DNA of 33,619 bases, taken from assembly GCA_008016945.1 (NCBI GenBank), contig SSGN01000162.1:1-33619 (forward strand). The letters run 5' to 3'. Shown piece by piece: positions 8,807 to 17,454 of the stretch. The notes beneath the pieces are model-generated. The model saw only the letters and a list, made by a program, of their open reading frames with translations. It was not told the DNA's origin and did no database searches. Origin of the DNA: Flavobacteriales bacterium (GTDB lineage: Bacteria; Bacteroidota; Bacteroidia; Flavobacteriales; PHOS-HE28). Positions within the stretch are counted from its first letter, which is position 1; the number at the start of each line of letters is the position of its first letter. The position numbers and the translations under genes were made by a program.

Positions 8807-9060
8807 TTGCCCGCCTCGTTCTCCCGGGTCTTCTTCAGGATGGCGTAGGCTACGAAGCCATAGCCCGCCAACACCACGATGGGCGCCACGGTGATCCGCC
8901 GCTTGCTGAACAGTTCAGCGGCATCGAAGGCATTGGGGTCACCATTGCCGCCGCCGCTCATCAACATGTAACCCACCGCCACGATCGCCAGGCCGATCAA
9001 CAGCAGTTTGTAGTTCGTTGCCGTGAACGGCATATCGTTGTTCAGCTCGGGCTTTGCCAT
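8803..9060 (-). CDS. DUF3098 small membrane protein
   Basis: An 85-aa inner-membrane protein with two predicted transmembrane helices, about residues 17-35 (KLLLIGLAIVAVGYMLMSG) and 57-76 (VAPIVVLAGYGFVAYAILKK). The linker GGGNGDPNAFDAAELFSKRR is the conserved part of DUF3098, a family that in Bacteroidota commonly lies next to ftsX and uppP, as here. Its role is unknown; the neighbourhood hints at the cell envelope or division. It overlaps uppP by 4 bp and follows ftsX after a GA-rich gap of 80 bp. Confidence 0.9.
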   Translation of the reverse strand: MAKPELNNDMPFTATNYKLLLIGLAIVAVGYMLMSGGGNGDPNAFDAAELFSKRRITVAPIVVLAGYGFVAYAILKKTRENEAGK

Positions 9061-9140
9061 GATCCGTCGTTGTTCTGTCCAATATCCTTCTGCTTCTCCT
9101 TCTTCCCCGCTTCACGTCCTCCCCCCTTCACTTCCCTCCC

Positions 9141-10016
9141 TCAACTCCAGTGCAGGTCCTCTGCGTTCATGCGAAGGTAGCGGCCCACGGCGAACCAGGT
9201 TGAGAGCAGGGAGATGAGAAGGCCGAGCACCACCACCCCTGCGAACAACAGGGCCAGGGAACGAACGTCGCTGAAGGCCAGTAGGTCGGGCATGTAGTGG
9301 TGCGCCAGCTGCAGCAGCCCCACGAGCAGGCCGATGGCCAGCACCGACCCGATGATGCCCTGCCACAGGCTCTGGGCAAGGAAGGGTTTCTTGATGAACC
9401 ACTGGGTGGCACCCACCAAATGCATGGTGCGGATCAGGAAGCGCTTGCTGTACACCGCCAACCGGATGGTGTTGTTGATCAACGCGATGGCGATGATCAG
9501 CAAGAGCACCGCGAAGCCGAGCACCAAGAGCCCCATCTTGTTCACATTGGCGTCGATATTCTCCACTACGGCAGCGTTGTACGAGGCCTCCTGCACGCGG
9601 GAGTCCTTCCGAAGTTGCTCCACGATCCATTTCAGGCTGTCCGCCTGGGCATAGTTGGCGTTCAGGCGCAGCTCCACGGAGGGCAGCAGCGGATTGCTCC
9701 CCAATACACCGAGGAAGTCCTCGCCCAGGTCCTTCTTCAGCTGTTCGGCGGCTTCGTCGGCGGTGACGTAGTGGGTCTCGTGGGTGTACGGCTCGATGTC
9801 CAGCTCCTTGCGGAATTGCATCACGTCCACCTCCTTGAGGTCGCGCTTCAGGAACAGCTCCACCCGCACGTTCTCCTTGAAGTAACGCTCCAACGCGCGG
9901 GCGTTGAGCGCGAGGAAGCCCAACACACCCAGCATGAACAGCACCAAGGCGATGCCGACCACCGTGCTCACGTTGGAGGTGCGGGTGCGGGACCTGAGGT
10001 AGTGCTGGCCGCTCAT
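9141..10016 (-). CDS. ftsX: FtsX-like division permease
   Basis: Membrane partner of the FtsE ATPase; in other bacteria FtsEX controls peptidoglycan hydrolases at the division site. The protein has one N-terminal transmembrane helix (STVVGIALVLFMLGVLGFLAL), an extracytoplasmic domain with NVRVELFLKRD and the LGSNPLLPSVEL stretch, and three C-terminal helices, as in the family. I chose ATG 10016 (MSGQHYL, 291 aa) over ATG 10055 because a promoter-like TACTTTCG at 10025-10032 lies between them and because family members start close to this point. ftsE is not in the window. It is divergent from leuS. Confidence 0.92.
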   Translation of the reverse strand: MSGQHYLRSRTRTSNVSTVVGIALVLFMLGVLGFLALNARALERYFKENVRVELFLKRDLKEVDVMQFRKELDIEPYTHETHYVTADEAAEQLKKDLGEDFLGVLGSNPLLPSVELRLNANYAQADSLKWIVEQLRKDSRVQEASYNAAVVENIDANVNKMGLLVLGFAVLLLIIAIALINNTIRLAVYSKRFLIRTMHLVGATQWFIKKPFLAQSLWQGIIGSVLAIGLLVGLLQLAHHYMPDLLAFSDVRSLALLFAGVVVLGLLISLLSTWFAVGRYLRMNAEDLHWS

Positions 10017-10024
10017 CGTGGCGG

Positions 10025-10032
10025 CGAAAGTA
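10025..10032 (-). promoter_or_regulatory. Probable -7 box of the ftsX operon
   Basis: Minus-strand TACTTTCG, 8 bp before the ATG at 10016. It fits the TAnnTT[T/C]G pattern and supports the shorter ftsX start. Confidence 0.45.
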
Positions 10033-10074
10033 AGGGCGGTATCCCGTTCGGCCATCGCCCTCGGCCACAGCCTT

Positions 10075-10082
10075 TACCTTCG
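10075..10082 (+). promoter_or_regulatory. Probable -7 box of leuS
   Basis: TACCTTCG, 19 bp before the leuS ATG. An imperfect hairpin (GGTCC at 10084-10088 with GGACC at 10097-10101) lies directly between this box and the start codon. Confidence 0.45.
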
Positions 10083-10101
10083 CGGTCCCTTGTAAAGGAC
10101 C

Positions 10102-13002
10102 ATGCACTACGACCCGAAGACGATCGAGCGGAAATGGCAGGAACAATGGCGCGCACGCGGCACCTACCGGGTGACCAGCGATGCCACCAAGCCCAAGTAT
10201 TACGTCCTGGACATGTTCCCCTACCCCAGTGGGGCCGGCCTGCACGTGGGCCATCCGCTCGGTTACATCGCCAGCGACATCGTGGCCCGCTTCAAGCGGC
10301 ACAACGGCTTCAATGTGCTGCACCCCATGGGATACGACAGCTTCGGCCTGCCCGCCGAGCAGTACGCCATCCAGACCGGACAGCACCCGGCCAAGACCAC
10401 CGAGGAGAACGCCGCCCGCTACCGCCAGCAGCTCGATGCCATCGGTTTCAGCTTCGACTGGGACCGCGAGGTCCGCACCAGCGATCCCGCCTTCTACAAG
10501 TGGACCCAGTGGATCTTCCTACAGCTCTTCAACAGCTGGTACGATCCTCGCGCCGATAAGGCCCGGCACATCAGCGAGCTCATCGCCCGGTTCGAGGCGC
10601 AAGGCTGCATGGGGCAGGATGCCACCGTGCTCACCGGCGATGTGGAGGAGTTCGTCGGAGAGTTCGATGCGGCGGAGTGGAACGCCTTCGACGAGCGCAC
10701 CAAGCAGATGGTGCTGCAGCACTTCCGCCTGGCCTACCTCAGCGATGCCTGGGTGAACTGGTGCCCGGCCTTAGGCACCGTGCTGGCCAACGACGAGGTG
10801 AAGGATGGCGTGAGCGAGCGCGGCGGCCACCCCGTGGAGCGCAAGCGTATGCCGCAATGGAGCCTGCGCATCACCGCCTATGCTCAGCGCCTGCTCGATG
10901 GGCTGGACGGTTTGGACTGGAGCGAGAGCATCAAGGAGGCGCAGCGCAACTGGATCGGACGGAGCGAAGGCGCCACCGTGCGTTTCCCCCTCGGCAACGA
11001 TTTCATCGAGGTCTTCACCACCCGGCCCGATACGCTCTTCGGGGTCAGCTTCCTCACGCTGGCGCCGGAACATGTGCTCGTTTCCAAGTTCACCTCCCTG
11101 GAACGCAAAGCGGAGGTGGAAGCCTACGTCAACAAGGCGAAGAACCGCAGCGAGCGCGAGCGCCAGGCCGAGGTGGACAAGGTGAGCGGCGTCTTCACCG
11201 GCAGCTACGCCAAGCACCCCTTCACCGGCGCCGACATCCCCGTGTGGGTGGGCGATTACGTGCTGGGCGGCTACGGCACCGGCGCGGTGATGGCCGTGCC
11301 CGGCGGCGACCAGCGCGACTGGCGCTTCGCCAAACACTTCGGCCTGCCCATCATCGCGGTGACCGAAGGAGCCGACATCGACAAGGAGGCCGACGAACGC
11401 AAGGACGCCACCATCTGCAGCGAGGGTTTCCTCAAGGGTCTGAAGGTGCCGCAGGCCATTCGCCGGGCCATTGAGGAGCTGGAAAAGATCGGGGCCGGCA
11501 CCGGCAAGGTGAACTACCGCCTGCGCGATGCCGCCTTCGGCCGCCAACGCTACTGGGGCGAGCCGATCCCCATCTACTACAAGGACGATATCCCCTATCC
11601 GCTGCCCGAGAGCGCACTGCCCCTGGAGTTGCCCGAGGTGGACAAGTTCCTGCCCACGGAAGACGGCGAACCGCCGCTGGCTCGCGCCAAGAATTGGACG
11701 TACGAAGGCCATCCGCTGGAGACCACCACCATGCCCGGCTGGGCCGGCAGCAGCTGGTACTTCCTGCGTTACATGGATCCGAAGAACGCAGAGCGCTTCG
11801 CGGCCAAGGAAGCCATCGACCAATGGGGCCAAGTGGACCTGTACGTCGGTGGTAGCGAGCACGCCACCGGACACCTGCTCTACTTCCGCTTCTGGACCAA
11901 GTTCCTCCATGACCTCGGCCTGCTGCCCTTCGATGAGCCCGCCAAGAAGCTGGTGAACCAGGGGATGATCCAAGGTGTGAGCAGTATCGCCTATCGCATA
12001 GGGAGCACGAACCATTTGGCATCCATGAATATTGCCGAACGGCTCAGCAAGACATTCCTAATGGAACATGAGAATCTTTTCGGAGAGGAGATTCTCGATG
12101 CTCTTATTGCGAAGCACGGCCTTGCCGCAGTGGCAGAAGAACGGTCTACAAGGGATGGCATGATCGTTTACCCTGTCAAGATTGTGCCTTTCAACGTTGA
12201 TATCGACTTCGTTGATGAAGGTGTCCTTGACATTGCGCGCTTTATGGAGTGGCGCGATGATTATAGAGAGAGCACGATGCTCCTTGAAGATGGCAAGTAT
12301 GTCTGTGGGTCGTTGGTCGAGAAGATGTCCAAGTCCAAGTTCAACGTGGTGAACCCGGACGACATCATCGCCAAGTACGGGGCTGACACCCTGCGGCTGT
12401 ACGAGATGTTCCTGGGCCCCTTGGAGCAGAGCAAGCCGTGGGACACCAACGGCATCGAAGGCACGTTCCGGTTCCTGCGCAAGTTCTGGAACCTGTTCTT
12501 CGAGAGCGATGTGTTCAGCGTGAGCGACGAGGCCCCCACCAAGGCCGAGATGAAGGTGCTGCACGCCACCTTGAAGAAGGTGAGCGAGGACATCGACAAG
12601 ATGTCCTTCAACACCAGCGTGGCGCAGTTCATGATCGCCGTGAACGAACTGGGGGCGCTGAAATGCAGCAAACGAACGGTATTGGAACCGCTCACCATCG
12701 CCCTCTCGCCCTTCGCCCCGCACATCGCCGAGGAGTTGTGGGAGAAGCTGGGACATACCACGAGCATCACCACCGCCGTTTGGCCCAAGTGGGACGCCCA
12801 ATACCTGGTGGAGGACAACTTCAGCTACCCGATCAGCTTCAACGGGAAGACCCGCCTGCAACTGGAGTTCCCCATCGCCTGGAGCAAGGAGGAGGTGGAG
12901 GCACAGGTGCTCGCCAACCCGGAAGTGCAGGCCAAGCTGGGGGGCCAAGCCCCCAAGAAGGTGATCGTGGTGCCCAAACGCATCGTCAATATCGTGGTGT
13001 GA
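10102..13002 (+). CDS. leuS: Leucyl-tRNA synthetase
   Basis: Class I synthetase that charges tRNA-Leu. The 966-aa protein has the HIGH-type motif HVGH (48-51) after PYPSGAGL, the editing-domain threonine-rich motif TTRPDTLFG (306-314), the editing aspartate in VPGGDQRD (D403) and KMSKS (741-745). [20 protein letters not shown] is typical of Bacteroidota LeuRS. Between MIQG (about 625) and KMSKS lies a segment of about 115 residues, longer than I recall for the same place in Flavobacterium-type enzymes. By hand count it is about 48% GC at 12001-12300, well below the flanking gene. All motifs are intact and the frame is continuous, so the enzyme is probably functional. Confidence 0.96.
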   Translation: MHYDPKTIERKWQEQWRARGTYRVTSDATKPKYYVLDMFPYPSGAGLHVGHPLGYIASDIVARFKRHNGFNVLHPMGYDSFGLPAEQYAIQTGQHPAKTTEENAARYRQQLDAIGFSFDWDREVRTSDPAFYKWTQWIFLQLFNSWYDPRADKARHISELIARFEAQGCMGQDATVLTGDVEEFVGEFDAAEWNAFDERTKQMVLQHFRLAYLSDAWVNWCPALGTVLANDEVKDGVSERGGHPVERKRMPQWSLRITAYAQRLLDGLDGLDWSESIKEAQRNWIGRSEGATVRFPLGNDFIEVFTTRPDTLFGVSFLTLAPEHVLVSKFTSLERKAEVEAYVNKAKNRSERERQAEVDKVSGVFTGSYAKHPFTGADIPVWVGDYVLGGYGTGAVMAVPGGDQRDWRFAKHFGLPIIAVTEGADIDKEADERKDATICSEGFLKGLKVPQAIRRAIEELEKIGAGTGKVNYRLRDAAFGRQRYWGEPIPIYYKDDIPYPLPESALPLELPEVDKFLPTEDGEPPLARAKNWTYEGHPLETTTMPGWAGSSWYFLRYMDPKNAERFAAKEAIDQWGQVDLYVGGSEHATGHLLYFRFWTKFLHDLGLLPFDEPAKKLVNQGMIQGVSSIAYRIGSTNHLASMNIAERLSKTFLMEHENLFGEEILDALIAKHGLAAVAEERSTRDGMIVYPVKIVPFNVDIDFVDEGVLDIARFMEWRDDYRESTMLLEDGKYVCGSLVEKMSKSKFNVVNPDDIIAKYGADTLRLYEMFLGPLEQSKPWDTNGIEGTFRFLRKFWNLFFESDVFSVSDEAPTKAEMKVLHATLKKVSEDIDKMSFNTSVAQFMIAVNELGALKCSKRTVLEPLTIALSPFAPHIAEELWEKLGHTTSITTAVWPKWDAQYLVEDNFSYPISFNGKTRLQLEFPIAWSKEEVEAQVLANPEVQAKLGGQAPKKVIVVPKRIVNIVV

Positions 13003-13166
13003 TGTCGCGGATCGGTGGGTCATGTGGTACGGGCTGGTGCGTGGGGGTGATCCGTAACGCGATAGCCCGTTCCCCGCAACCTTTCGCGCCCTCGCCTCGC
13101 AACGAGCGCTTGGCCTCGCGCATGGCGCACCCCTCGGATCGGCACTCCTTTTGCAAGACACGGTGC

Positions 13167-13988
13167 ATGGCACGTTCAACCACTTTTCTGCTGGCCGGTA
13201 TCGCCGTGCTCACCATGGGTTTCGGCCAGGCCAGGACTTCCACGGGCCCTTCCGGGGAGGTGAAGGAGTACCACGCCCTGCGCGACCTGAAATACGACGC
13301 GTTCAAACCGGGAGAGAAACTCACTTACGTGATCCACTATGGCTGGGTGAACGCTGGGGAGGCCGTGGTGGAACTGAAGGAGAGCAGCCGCGAGATCGCC
13401 GGTCGTAAAGTGCTGATGGCCGTGGGCAAGGGCCGTAGCCTCGGCGCGTTCAACACCTTTTTCAAGGTGGATGATCACTACGAGACCCACTTCGATGCGA
13501 AAGGGGTGTTCCCCTACGCCTTCATCCGCCGGGTGAGCGAGGGGGGCTACAACTTCAGCCAGGATTACGTGTACAACCAGTACAAAGGTGAGGTCACCAC
13601 CCAGAAGAAGCAGACCCACAAGGTGCCGGCCAGTGTGCAGGACATGCTCAGCGCGTTCTATTATGCCCGTACCCTGGACTTCGCCAATGCCAAGGAAGGC
13701 GATGTGTTCACCATCGAGACCTTCTTCGACGATGAGCTGTGGCCGTTGCGCATGAAGTACATGGGCAAGGAGACCATCAAACTGCGCAATGGGAAGTACC
13801 GCTGTCTCAAGTTCCAGCCCGTGGTGCAGGAGGGGCGGGTGTTCAAAGGCAACAACGACCTCAACGTGTGGATCACCGACGATGGCAACCGGATCCCGGT
13901 GCTCGCACAAGCCAAGGTGCTCGTGGGCTCCATCAAGATGGAGCTGAGCGCATACGAAGGCCTGAGCCACCCGATCGCGAAGCAGTGA
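13167..13988 (+). CDS. DUF3108 exported protein
   Basis: A 273-aa exported protein of the DUF3108 family, function unknown. The N-terminus is a signal peptide (FLLAGIAVLTMGFGQA). The body has the family pattern FKPGEKLTYVIHYGWVNAGEA, then GRSLGAFNTFFKVDDHYET and FIRRVSEGGYNFSQDYVY, suggesting a beta-rich lipocalin-like or barrel-like domain. The frame runs upstream through the leuS end, but the ATG at 13167 is the only one followed by a signal peptide, and a TCCTTTTG box-like octamer lies at 13146-13153. In Bacteroidota this family is often followed by an M23 peptidase, as here, but a hairpin separates the two. Confidence 0.88.
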   Translation: MARSTTFLLAGIAVLTMGFGQARTSTGPSGEVKEYHALRDLKYDAFKPGEKLTYVIHYGWVNAGEAVVELKESSREIAGRKVLMAVGKGRSLGAFNTFFKVDDHYETHFDAKGVFPYAFIRRVSEGGYNFSQDYVYNQYKGEVTTQKKQTHKVPASVQDMLSAFYYARTLDFANAKEGDVFTIETFFDDELWPLRMKYMGKETIKLRNGKYRCLKFQPVVQEGRVFKGNNDLNVWITDDGNRIPVLAQAKVLVGSIKMELSAYEGLSHPIAKQ

Positions 13989-14029
13989 CCGTCGCTCGAC
14001 GACACAGGTCAACAACCCAACGTGGATAG

Positions 14030-14063
14030 GAAGTCCCACCCGGCCTCGGAGCGGGACTTCTTT
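14030..14063 (+). terminator. Rho-independent-type hairpin between DUF3108 and M23 genes
   Basis: GAAGTCCC (14030-14037) pairs perfectly with GGGACTTC (14053-14060), followed by TTT and a T-rich tail. It ends 20 bp before the M23 start codon. Confidence 0.75.
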
Positions 14064-14082
14064 CATTGTTCCTTGCGCTGCG

Positions 14083-15357
14083 ATGAAACTGTGGCAGAAG
14101 GGTTTGGCCGTGTTCGCGGCCGCATGCAGCGTAGGGTTCTTCTTTCTGGCGGTGGATGTGGGTCCGCACCAGGAATACGTGCCCGACCCGGTGGCCGCAG
14201 CCGTGGAGGACACCGTACCATTGCCACCCGATGCGTACGGCATACCCATGGCCGGCTACGTGCTGGAACATGGTGCCGTACGGAGCGGGGAGACCTTCGG
14301 CGGGCTGCTCTCCGCGCGGGGCGTGGATCAGAACGTGATCCATGGCCTGGTGGAGCTGGCCTTGCCAAACTTCGATGTGCGTCGGTTACGCGCAGGCCAT
14401 CCCTACGCCTTCATCTTCGATGAGGATAACATCCTGAGCCCGGAGTATTTCGTGTACGAGGAGGATCCCGTGAAGTACCTGGTCTTCCACCTGCACGGCG
14501 ATATCGGTGTGCGCGTGGGCGAGCGACCGGTGCATGTGGAGGAGAAGAGCATCGCCTGCACCGTGAACGGTGCATTGTACAACGACCTGGCGAAGGCCGG
14601 CGCCGATCCGATCCTGGCTATGAAGCTGGCGGATCTCTTCGCCTGGACCGTGGATTTCTACAGGATCCAGAAGGACGACCTCTTCTCCGTGGTGTACCGT
14701 GAGAAGAGCGTGGACGGCGAACCCTACGGCACCCCGGAGATCGTTGGTGCACGCTACATCAGTGGCAGCGTGGTGAAGGAGGCCTACCTCTTCAAGCAAG
14801 AGGACGGAACAGCGCAGTACTTCGACGATCAGGGCAAGAGCTTGAAGAAGGCGTTCCTACAAGCCCCGTTGAAGTTCAGCCGGATCACATCGGGCTTCAG
14901 TGGCAAGCGACTGCATCCCGTGCAGAAGGTGATGAAGGCCCATCTGGGTACCGACTATGCCGCACCCTATGGCACCCCGATCCTGGCCGTGGGCGATGGC
15001 ATCGTTGAGAAAGCCGGGCGTACCGGCGGCAACGGCAACTTCGTGAAGATCCGGCACAACGGCACCTACAGCACGCAGTACCTGCACATGCGCAAGATCC
15101 TGGTGAAGGAAGGGGCCGCCGTGCAGCAAGGCCAGGTGATCGGGGAAGTGGGCAGTACAGGCCTGGCCACGGGGCCGCATGTGTGTTTCCGGTTCTGGAA
15201 GAACGGGGTACAGGTGGACCATCGCAAAGAGGAGCTGCCCAACACCCAGCCCTTGGCCGAGGAGCTGATGCCCGCCTTCAACGCCAGCAAGGCGCCCATC
15301 CGGGCAGAGCTGTTCGCCGCCGAGAAGGTGGCACGGGGCCACGTGGTGAATTTCTGA
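14083..15357 (+). CDS. M23 family metallopeptidase (LytM-like)
   Basis: A membrane-anchored peptidase expected to cut peptidoglycan cross-bridges. It is 424 aa, with an N-terminal transmembrane or signal segment (residues 7-25), a middle region resembling the OapA/LysM-like part of this group, and a C-terminal M23 domain from about 265. The metal site starts with HLGTDYAAP (H287, D291) and continues with QYLHM (H335). The usual HxH is H-V-C here (H366, C368), so the position that is normally the third zinc ligand is a cysteine. I recall GPHVC-type sequences in other Bacteroidota members of this group, so this may be a subfamily trait and not a defect. Its promoter is not obvious because a terminator ends 20 bp upstream. 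Confidence 0.92.
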   Translation: MKLWQKGLAVFAAACSVGFFFLAVDVGPHQEYVPDPVAAAVEDTVPLPPDAYGIPMAGYVLEHGAVRSGETFGGLLSARGVDQNVIHGLVELALPNFDVRRLRAGHPYAFIFDEDNILSPEYFVYEEDPVKYLVFHLHGDIGVRVGERPVHVEEKSIACTVNGALYNDLAKAGADPILAMKLADLFAWTVDFYRIQKDDLFSVVYREKSVDGEPYGTPEIVGARYISGSVVKEAYLFKQEDGTAQYFDDQGKSLKKAFLQAPLKFSRITSGFSGKRLHPVQKVMKAHLGTDYAAPYGTPILAVGDGIVEKAGRTGGNGNFVKIRHNGTYSTQYLHMRKILVKEGAAVQQGQVIGEVGSTGLATGPHVCFRFWKNGVQVDHRKEELPNTQPLAEELMPAFNASKAPIRAELFAAEKVARGHVVNF

Positions 15358-15450
15358 ACACACCTTGGAAGACGACAGGCGCCCCCTCGGGCCGTTGTTG
15401 TTCCGTCCATCGGGATCCCACTGCTCCGTGGATCATTTTCGTTTGAATTA

Positions 15451-15480
15451 TTGTTTATGAAACAAACATGTTTATATTTG
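15451..15480 (+). promoter_or_regulatory. Bacteroidota consensus promoter (TTG, 19 bp, TATATTTG)
   Basis: TTG at 15451-15453 and TATATTTG at 15473-15480 are separated by exactly 19 bp, the published Bacteroidota -33/-7 arrangement. The surrounding DNA is AT-rich. It drives the membrane protein and regulator pair and shows that the in-frame ATG at 15468, inside the box region, is not the start. Confidence 0.82.
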
Positions 15481-15500
15481 ATCATCAAAATCGACCAACC

Positions 15501-16082
15501 ATGGCCACGGACATCGCCCCCGAGCAAAGCTTGAAACTGATCGAAAGCATGATCGGCCAAGCCAAACGCAGCTTCCAGCGTATGAGCTTCTACTTCCTCC
15601 TATGGGGTGGGCTGCTGATGCTGGCCACTTTGACCGAGTACTTCATGAACCGCTCGGGCTTGCCCAACGGATGGCTGGGTTGGCCGATCCTGGGCGCATT
15701 GGGCGGCATCATCTCTGGTATGCACGGCGCGCGCGAAGGCCGGAAGGCGGGTGTGTCCACCTTCACGGACACGGTCTTCATGTGGCTTTGGTCGGCCTTT
15801 ATGATCACCTTGGTCATCGTCATCGTTTCCAGTGTGGCCATGGACTCCCGCCCTGGTCCCTGGGTCAGCATGCTCACCGGCATGCCCACCTTCATCACCG
15901 GCGGCATACTGCGGTTCCGGCCCCTGATGTTCGGCGGGGTCCTATTCTGGGTGTTCGGCCTTCTAATGCTCTTCGTATGGCCGGAGCACAGCGAGCTCTT
16001 GTTCGGGCTGGCGCTCCTGTGCGGCTACATCGTCCCCGGGTTCCTACTGAAAAGACAGGAAGATGGCCTTCGCTCCGCTTGA
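15501..16082 (+). CDS. Hypothetical multi-pass membrane protein
   Basis: A 193-aa protein with about six hydrophobic helices, for example FYFLLWGGLLMLATLTEYFM, WLWSAFMITLVIVIVSSV, and GGVLFWVFGLLMLFVW. I do not recognise a named family. The N-terminus is a short amphipathic cytoplasmic segment. The start at 15501 is chosen because the promoter -7 box ends at 15480. It overlaps the following winged-helix regulator gene by 20 bp, so the two are co-translated, a layout I have seen for Bacteroidota sensor-like membrane proteins paired with small HTH regulators. A role in signalling to the regulator is inference. Confidence 0.75.
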   Translation: MATDIAPEQSLKLIESMIGQAKRSFQRMSFYFLLWGGLLMLATLTEYFMNRSGLPNGWLGWPILGALGGIISGMHGAREGRKAGVSTFTDTVFMWLWSAFMITLVIVIVSSVAMDSRPGPWVSMLTGMPTFITGGILRFRPLMFGGVLFWVFGLLMLFVWPEHSELLFGLALLCGYIVPGFLLKRQEDGLRSA

Positions 16083-16350
16083 TCCCTTGCTTCACAATCA
16101 GCTGCGGCTTGCCATCGTGAGCCTGCTGGTGGCGGTGGAGGATGCCGACTTCAACTTCTTGTTGGAAAAGACCGGTGCCACACGAGGCAATCTCAGTGTG
16201 CAGATCACCAAGCTTAAGGAAGGGGGGTATCTGGAGGTGCGGAAAACGTTCAAAGCGAACTACCCCAACACCCAATGCCGGATCACGCCCCAGGGGATCC
16301 GTGCTTTCGAGGGCTATGTGCAAGCGATCAAAAGCTACCTGGGCCAGTGA
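16063..16350 (+). CDS. Winged-helix transcriptional regulator (HTH_34 type)
   Basis: A 95-aa DNA-binding protein. It fits the MarR/ArsR-like small winged-helix group (PF13601): LLHNQLRLAIVSLLVAVE, then FNFLLEKTGATRGNLSVQ as helix-turn-helix with recognition helix GNLSVQITKL, then the wing GGYLEVRKTFKANYPNTQCRIT. There is no sensor domain, so any signal must come from a partner, possibly the overlapping membrane protein. Two GATCGAGCAT copies just downstream (16349-16358 and 16398-16407) are candidate operators. The ATG at 16063 matches the family start. Confidence 0.88.
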   Translation: MAFAPLDPLLHNQLRLAIVSLLVAVEDADFNFLLEKTGATRGNLSVQITKLKEGGYLEVRKTFKANYPNTQCRITPQGIRAFEGYVQAIKSYLGQ

Positions 16351-16466
16351 TCGAGCATCAAGCGGATCTTGTGGTCTCGTCGATGAATTTTGGCATTGAT
16401 CGAGCATTCTGGCCATTTCGTCGAAGAAAATGACACTTCTTGGTGGCGTGTTGCGTACACCGCCCC

Positions 16467-17408
16467 ATGCCTTCGCAATGCCTTGCCCTGACATCATGGA
16501 CCGCGGTGTTCGCCCTCGCGCTGTCCTTGGTCGCCTGTAAGAAGGAAGAGCTGGTGGTGCGTACGGGCAACCAAGCGCCGGACTATAGCGGTGTGCCCAC
16601 CGTGGTGGTGCGCAACTATGTCAATCGGCTCTTCATCGATCTGCTCGGGCGTGAACCGGTGGATGCCGAGATGGACACCGAGGTGGCCGCGTTGGAGTCC
16701 GCCGGGCTCTCCGCGGAGGCACGCAACGCCTTGGTGAACAAGCTGATGACCAGTACCGCCTACGTGGCGGGGGATTCGAGCTACAAGAACGCCTATGCCC
16801 AGCGGGTGTATGAGCAGTTCAAAGCGCGGTTCATCGAAGGGGTGAGCGATGAGGTGATCGATGGCTTCATCGGCAATGCGGCCCAGGCCGCACAGGAGGA
16901 TTCGTTGAGCGGCGATACCAGCGCGGCGAGCGCGAGCAACAGCGCCCTGCAACGCCTGCTGCGGCTGAAAGAAGCCCGCATCCACTATCGAGACGGGGTC
17001 ATCACCGGCACCGAGATGGCGCGCCGGATGATGTTCAACGATGTCTACGACGAGATCAACATGAACACCTTCAACTTCGTCAATGCCAGCTTCGATAATC
17101 TCCTGTTCCGGTACCCGACGGATGCGGAGTTCGATGCCGGCTTCGCGATGGTGGAGTACAACAACGCCGCCCTGCTCTTCGGGATCAGCGGGCAGGGCAG
17201 GGACGGCTATCTGGACATCCTGGTGAATTCCGCGGAAGGCCATGAGGGGCTGGTGCGCATGTTCTTCCGTTCGTACATGGGGCGGGAACCGAGCACCTAC
17301 GAGTCGTACCAGCTCACCACCGGCTTCGTGGCGGACAACGACCTGCGCCGCATGCAACGCCGTATCCTGATCGGAGACGAGTACGCCGGTCTCCTTGCCG
17401 ATCAATAG
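16467..17408 (+). CDS. Lipoprotein with LGREP-type motifs (DUF1549/DUF1553-like)
   Basis: A 313-aa predicted lipoprotein, first gene of a seven-gene operon. The signal peptide ends SLVAC, with Cys24 lipidated. YVNRLFIDLLGREPVDAEM (51-69) strongly resembles the planctomycete PSCyt2 (DUF1549) signature for NRLF-DLLGR-P-E. A weaker copy is at LLFRYPTDAEF (212-222), and another at FFRSYMGREPSTYES (about 266-280), near the C-terminus. The rest is predicted helical. In planctomycetes such domains lie in one large protein next to DUF1501; here a DUF1501 gene lies two genes downstream. The homology is by motif only and remote. Start ATG 16467 is chosen over 16440 because the signal peptide begins there. 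Confidence 0.72.
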   Translation: MPSQCLALTSWTAVFALALSLVACKKEELVVRTGNQAPDYSGVPTVVVRNYVNRLFIDLLGREPVDAEMDTEVAALESAGLSAEARNALVNKLMTSTAYVAGDSSYKNAYAQRVYEQFKARFIEGVSDEVIDGFIGNAAQAAQEDSLSGDTSAASASNSALQRLLRLKEARIHYRDGVITGTEMARRMMFNDVYDEINMNTFNFVNASFDNLLFRYPTDAEFDAGFAMVEYNNAALLFGISGQGRDGYLDILVNSAEGHEGLVRMFFRSYMGREPSTYESYQLTTGFVADNDLRRMQRRILIGDEYAGLLADQ

Positions 17409-17454
17409 CCGGAACGGACCAACACAACGACCACCACGCGAACCCGATCGCTCC

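Noticed and set aside
11975..12310. An intein or a frameshifted pseudogene within leuS
   Set aside because: The frame is continuous, no intein splice motifs are visible, and Bacteroidota LeuRS are known to carry an insert at this place.
12438..13166. Upstream extension of the DUF3108 frame through the end of leuS
   Set aside because: The extension has no homology, and the signal peptide starts at 13167.
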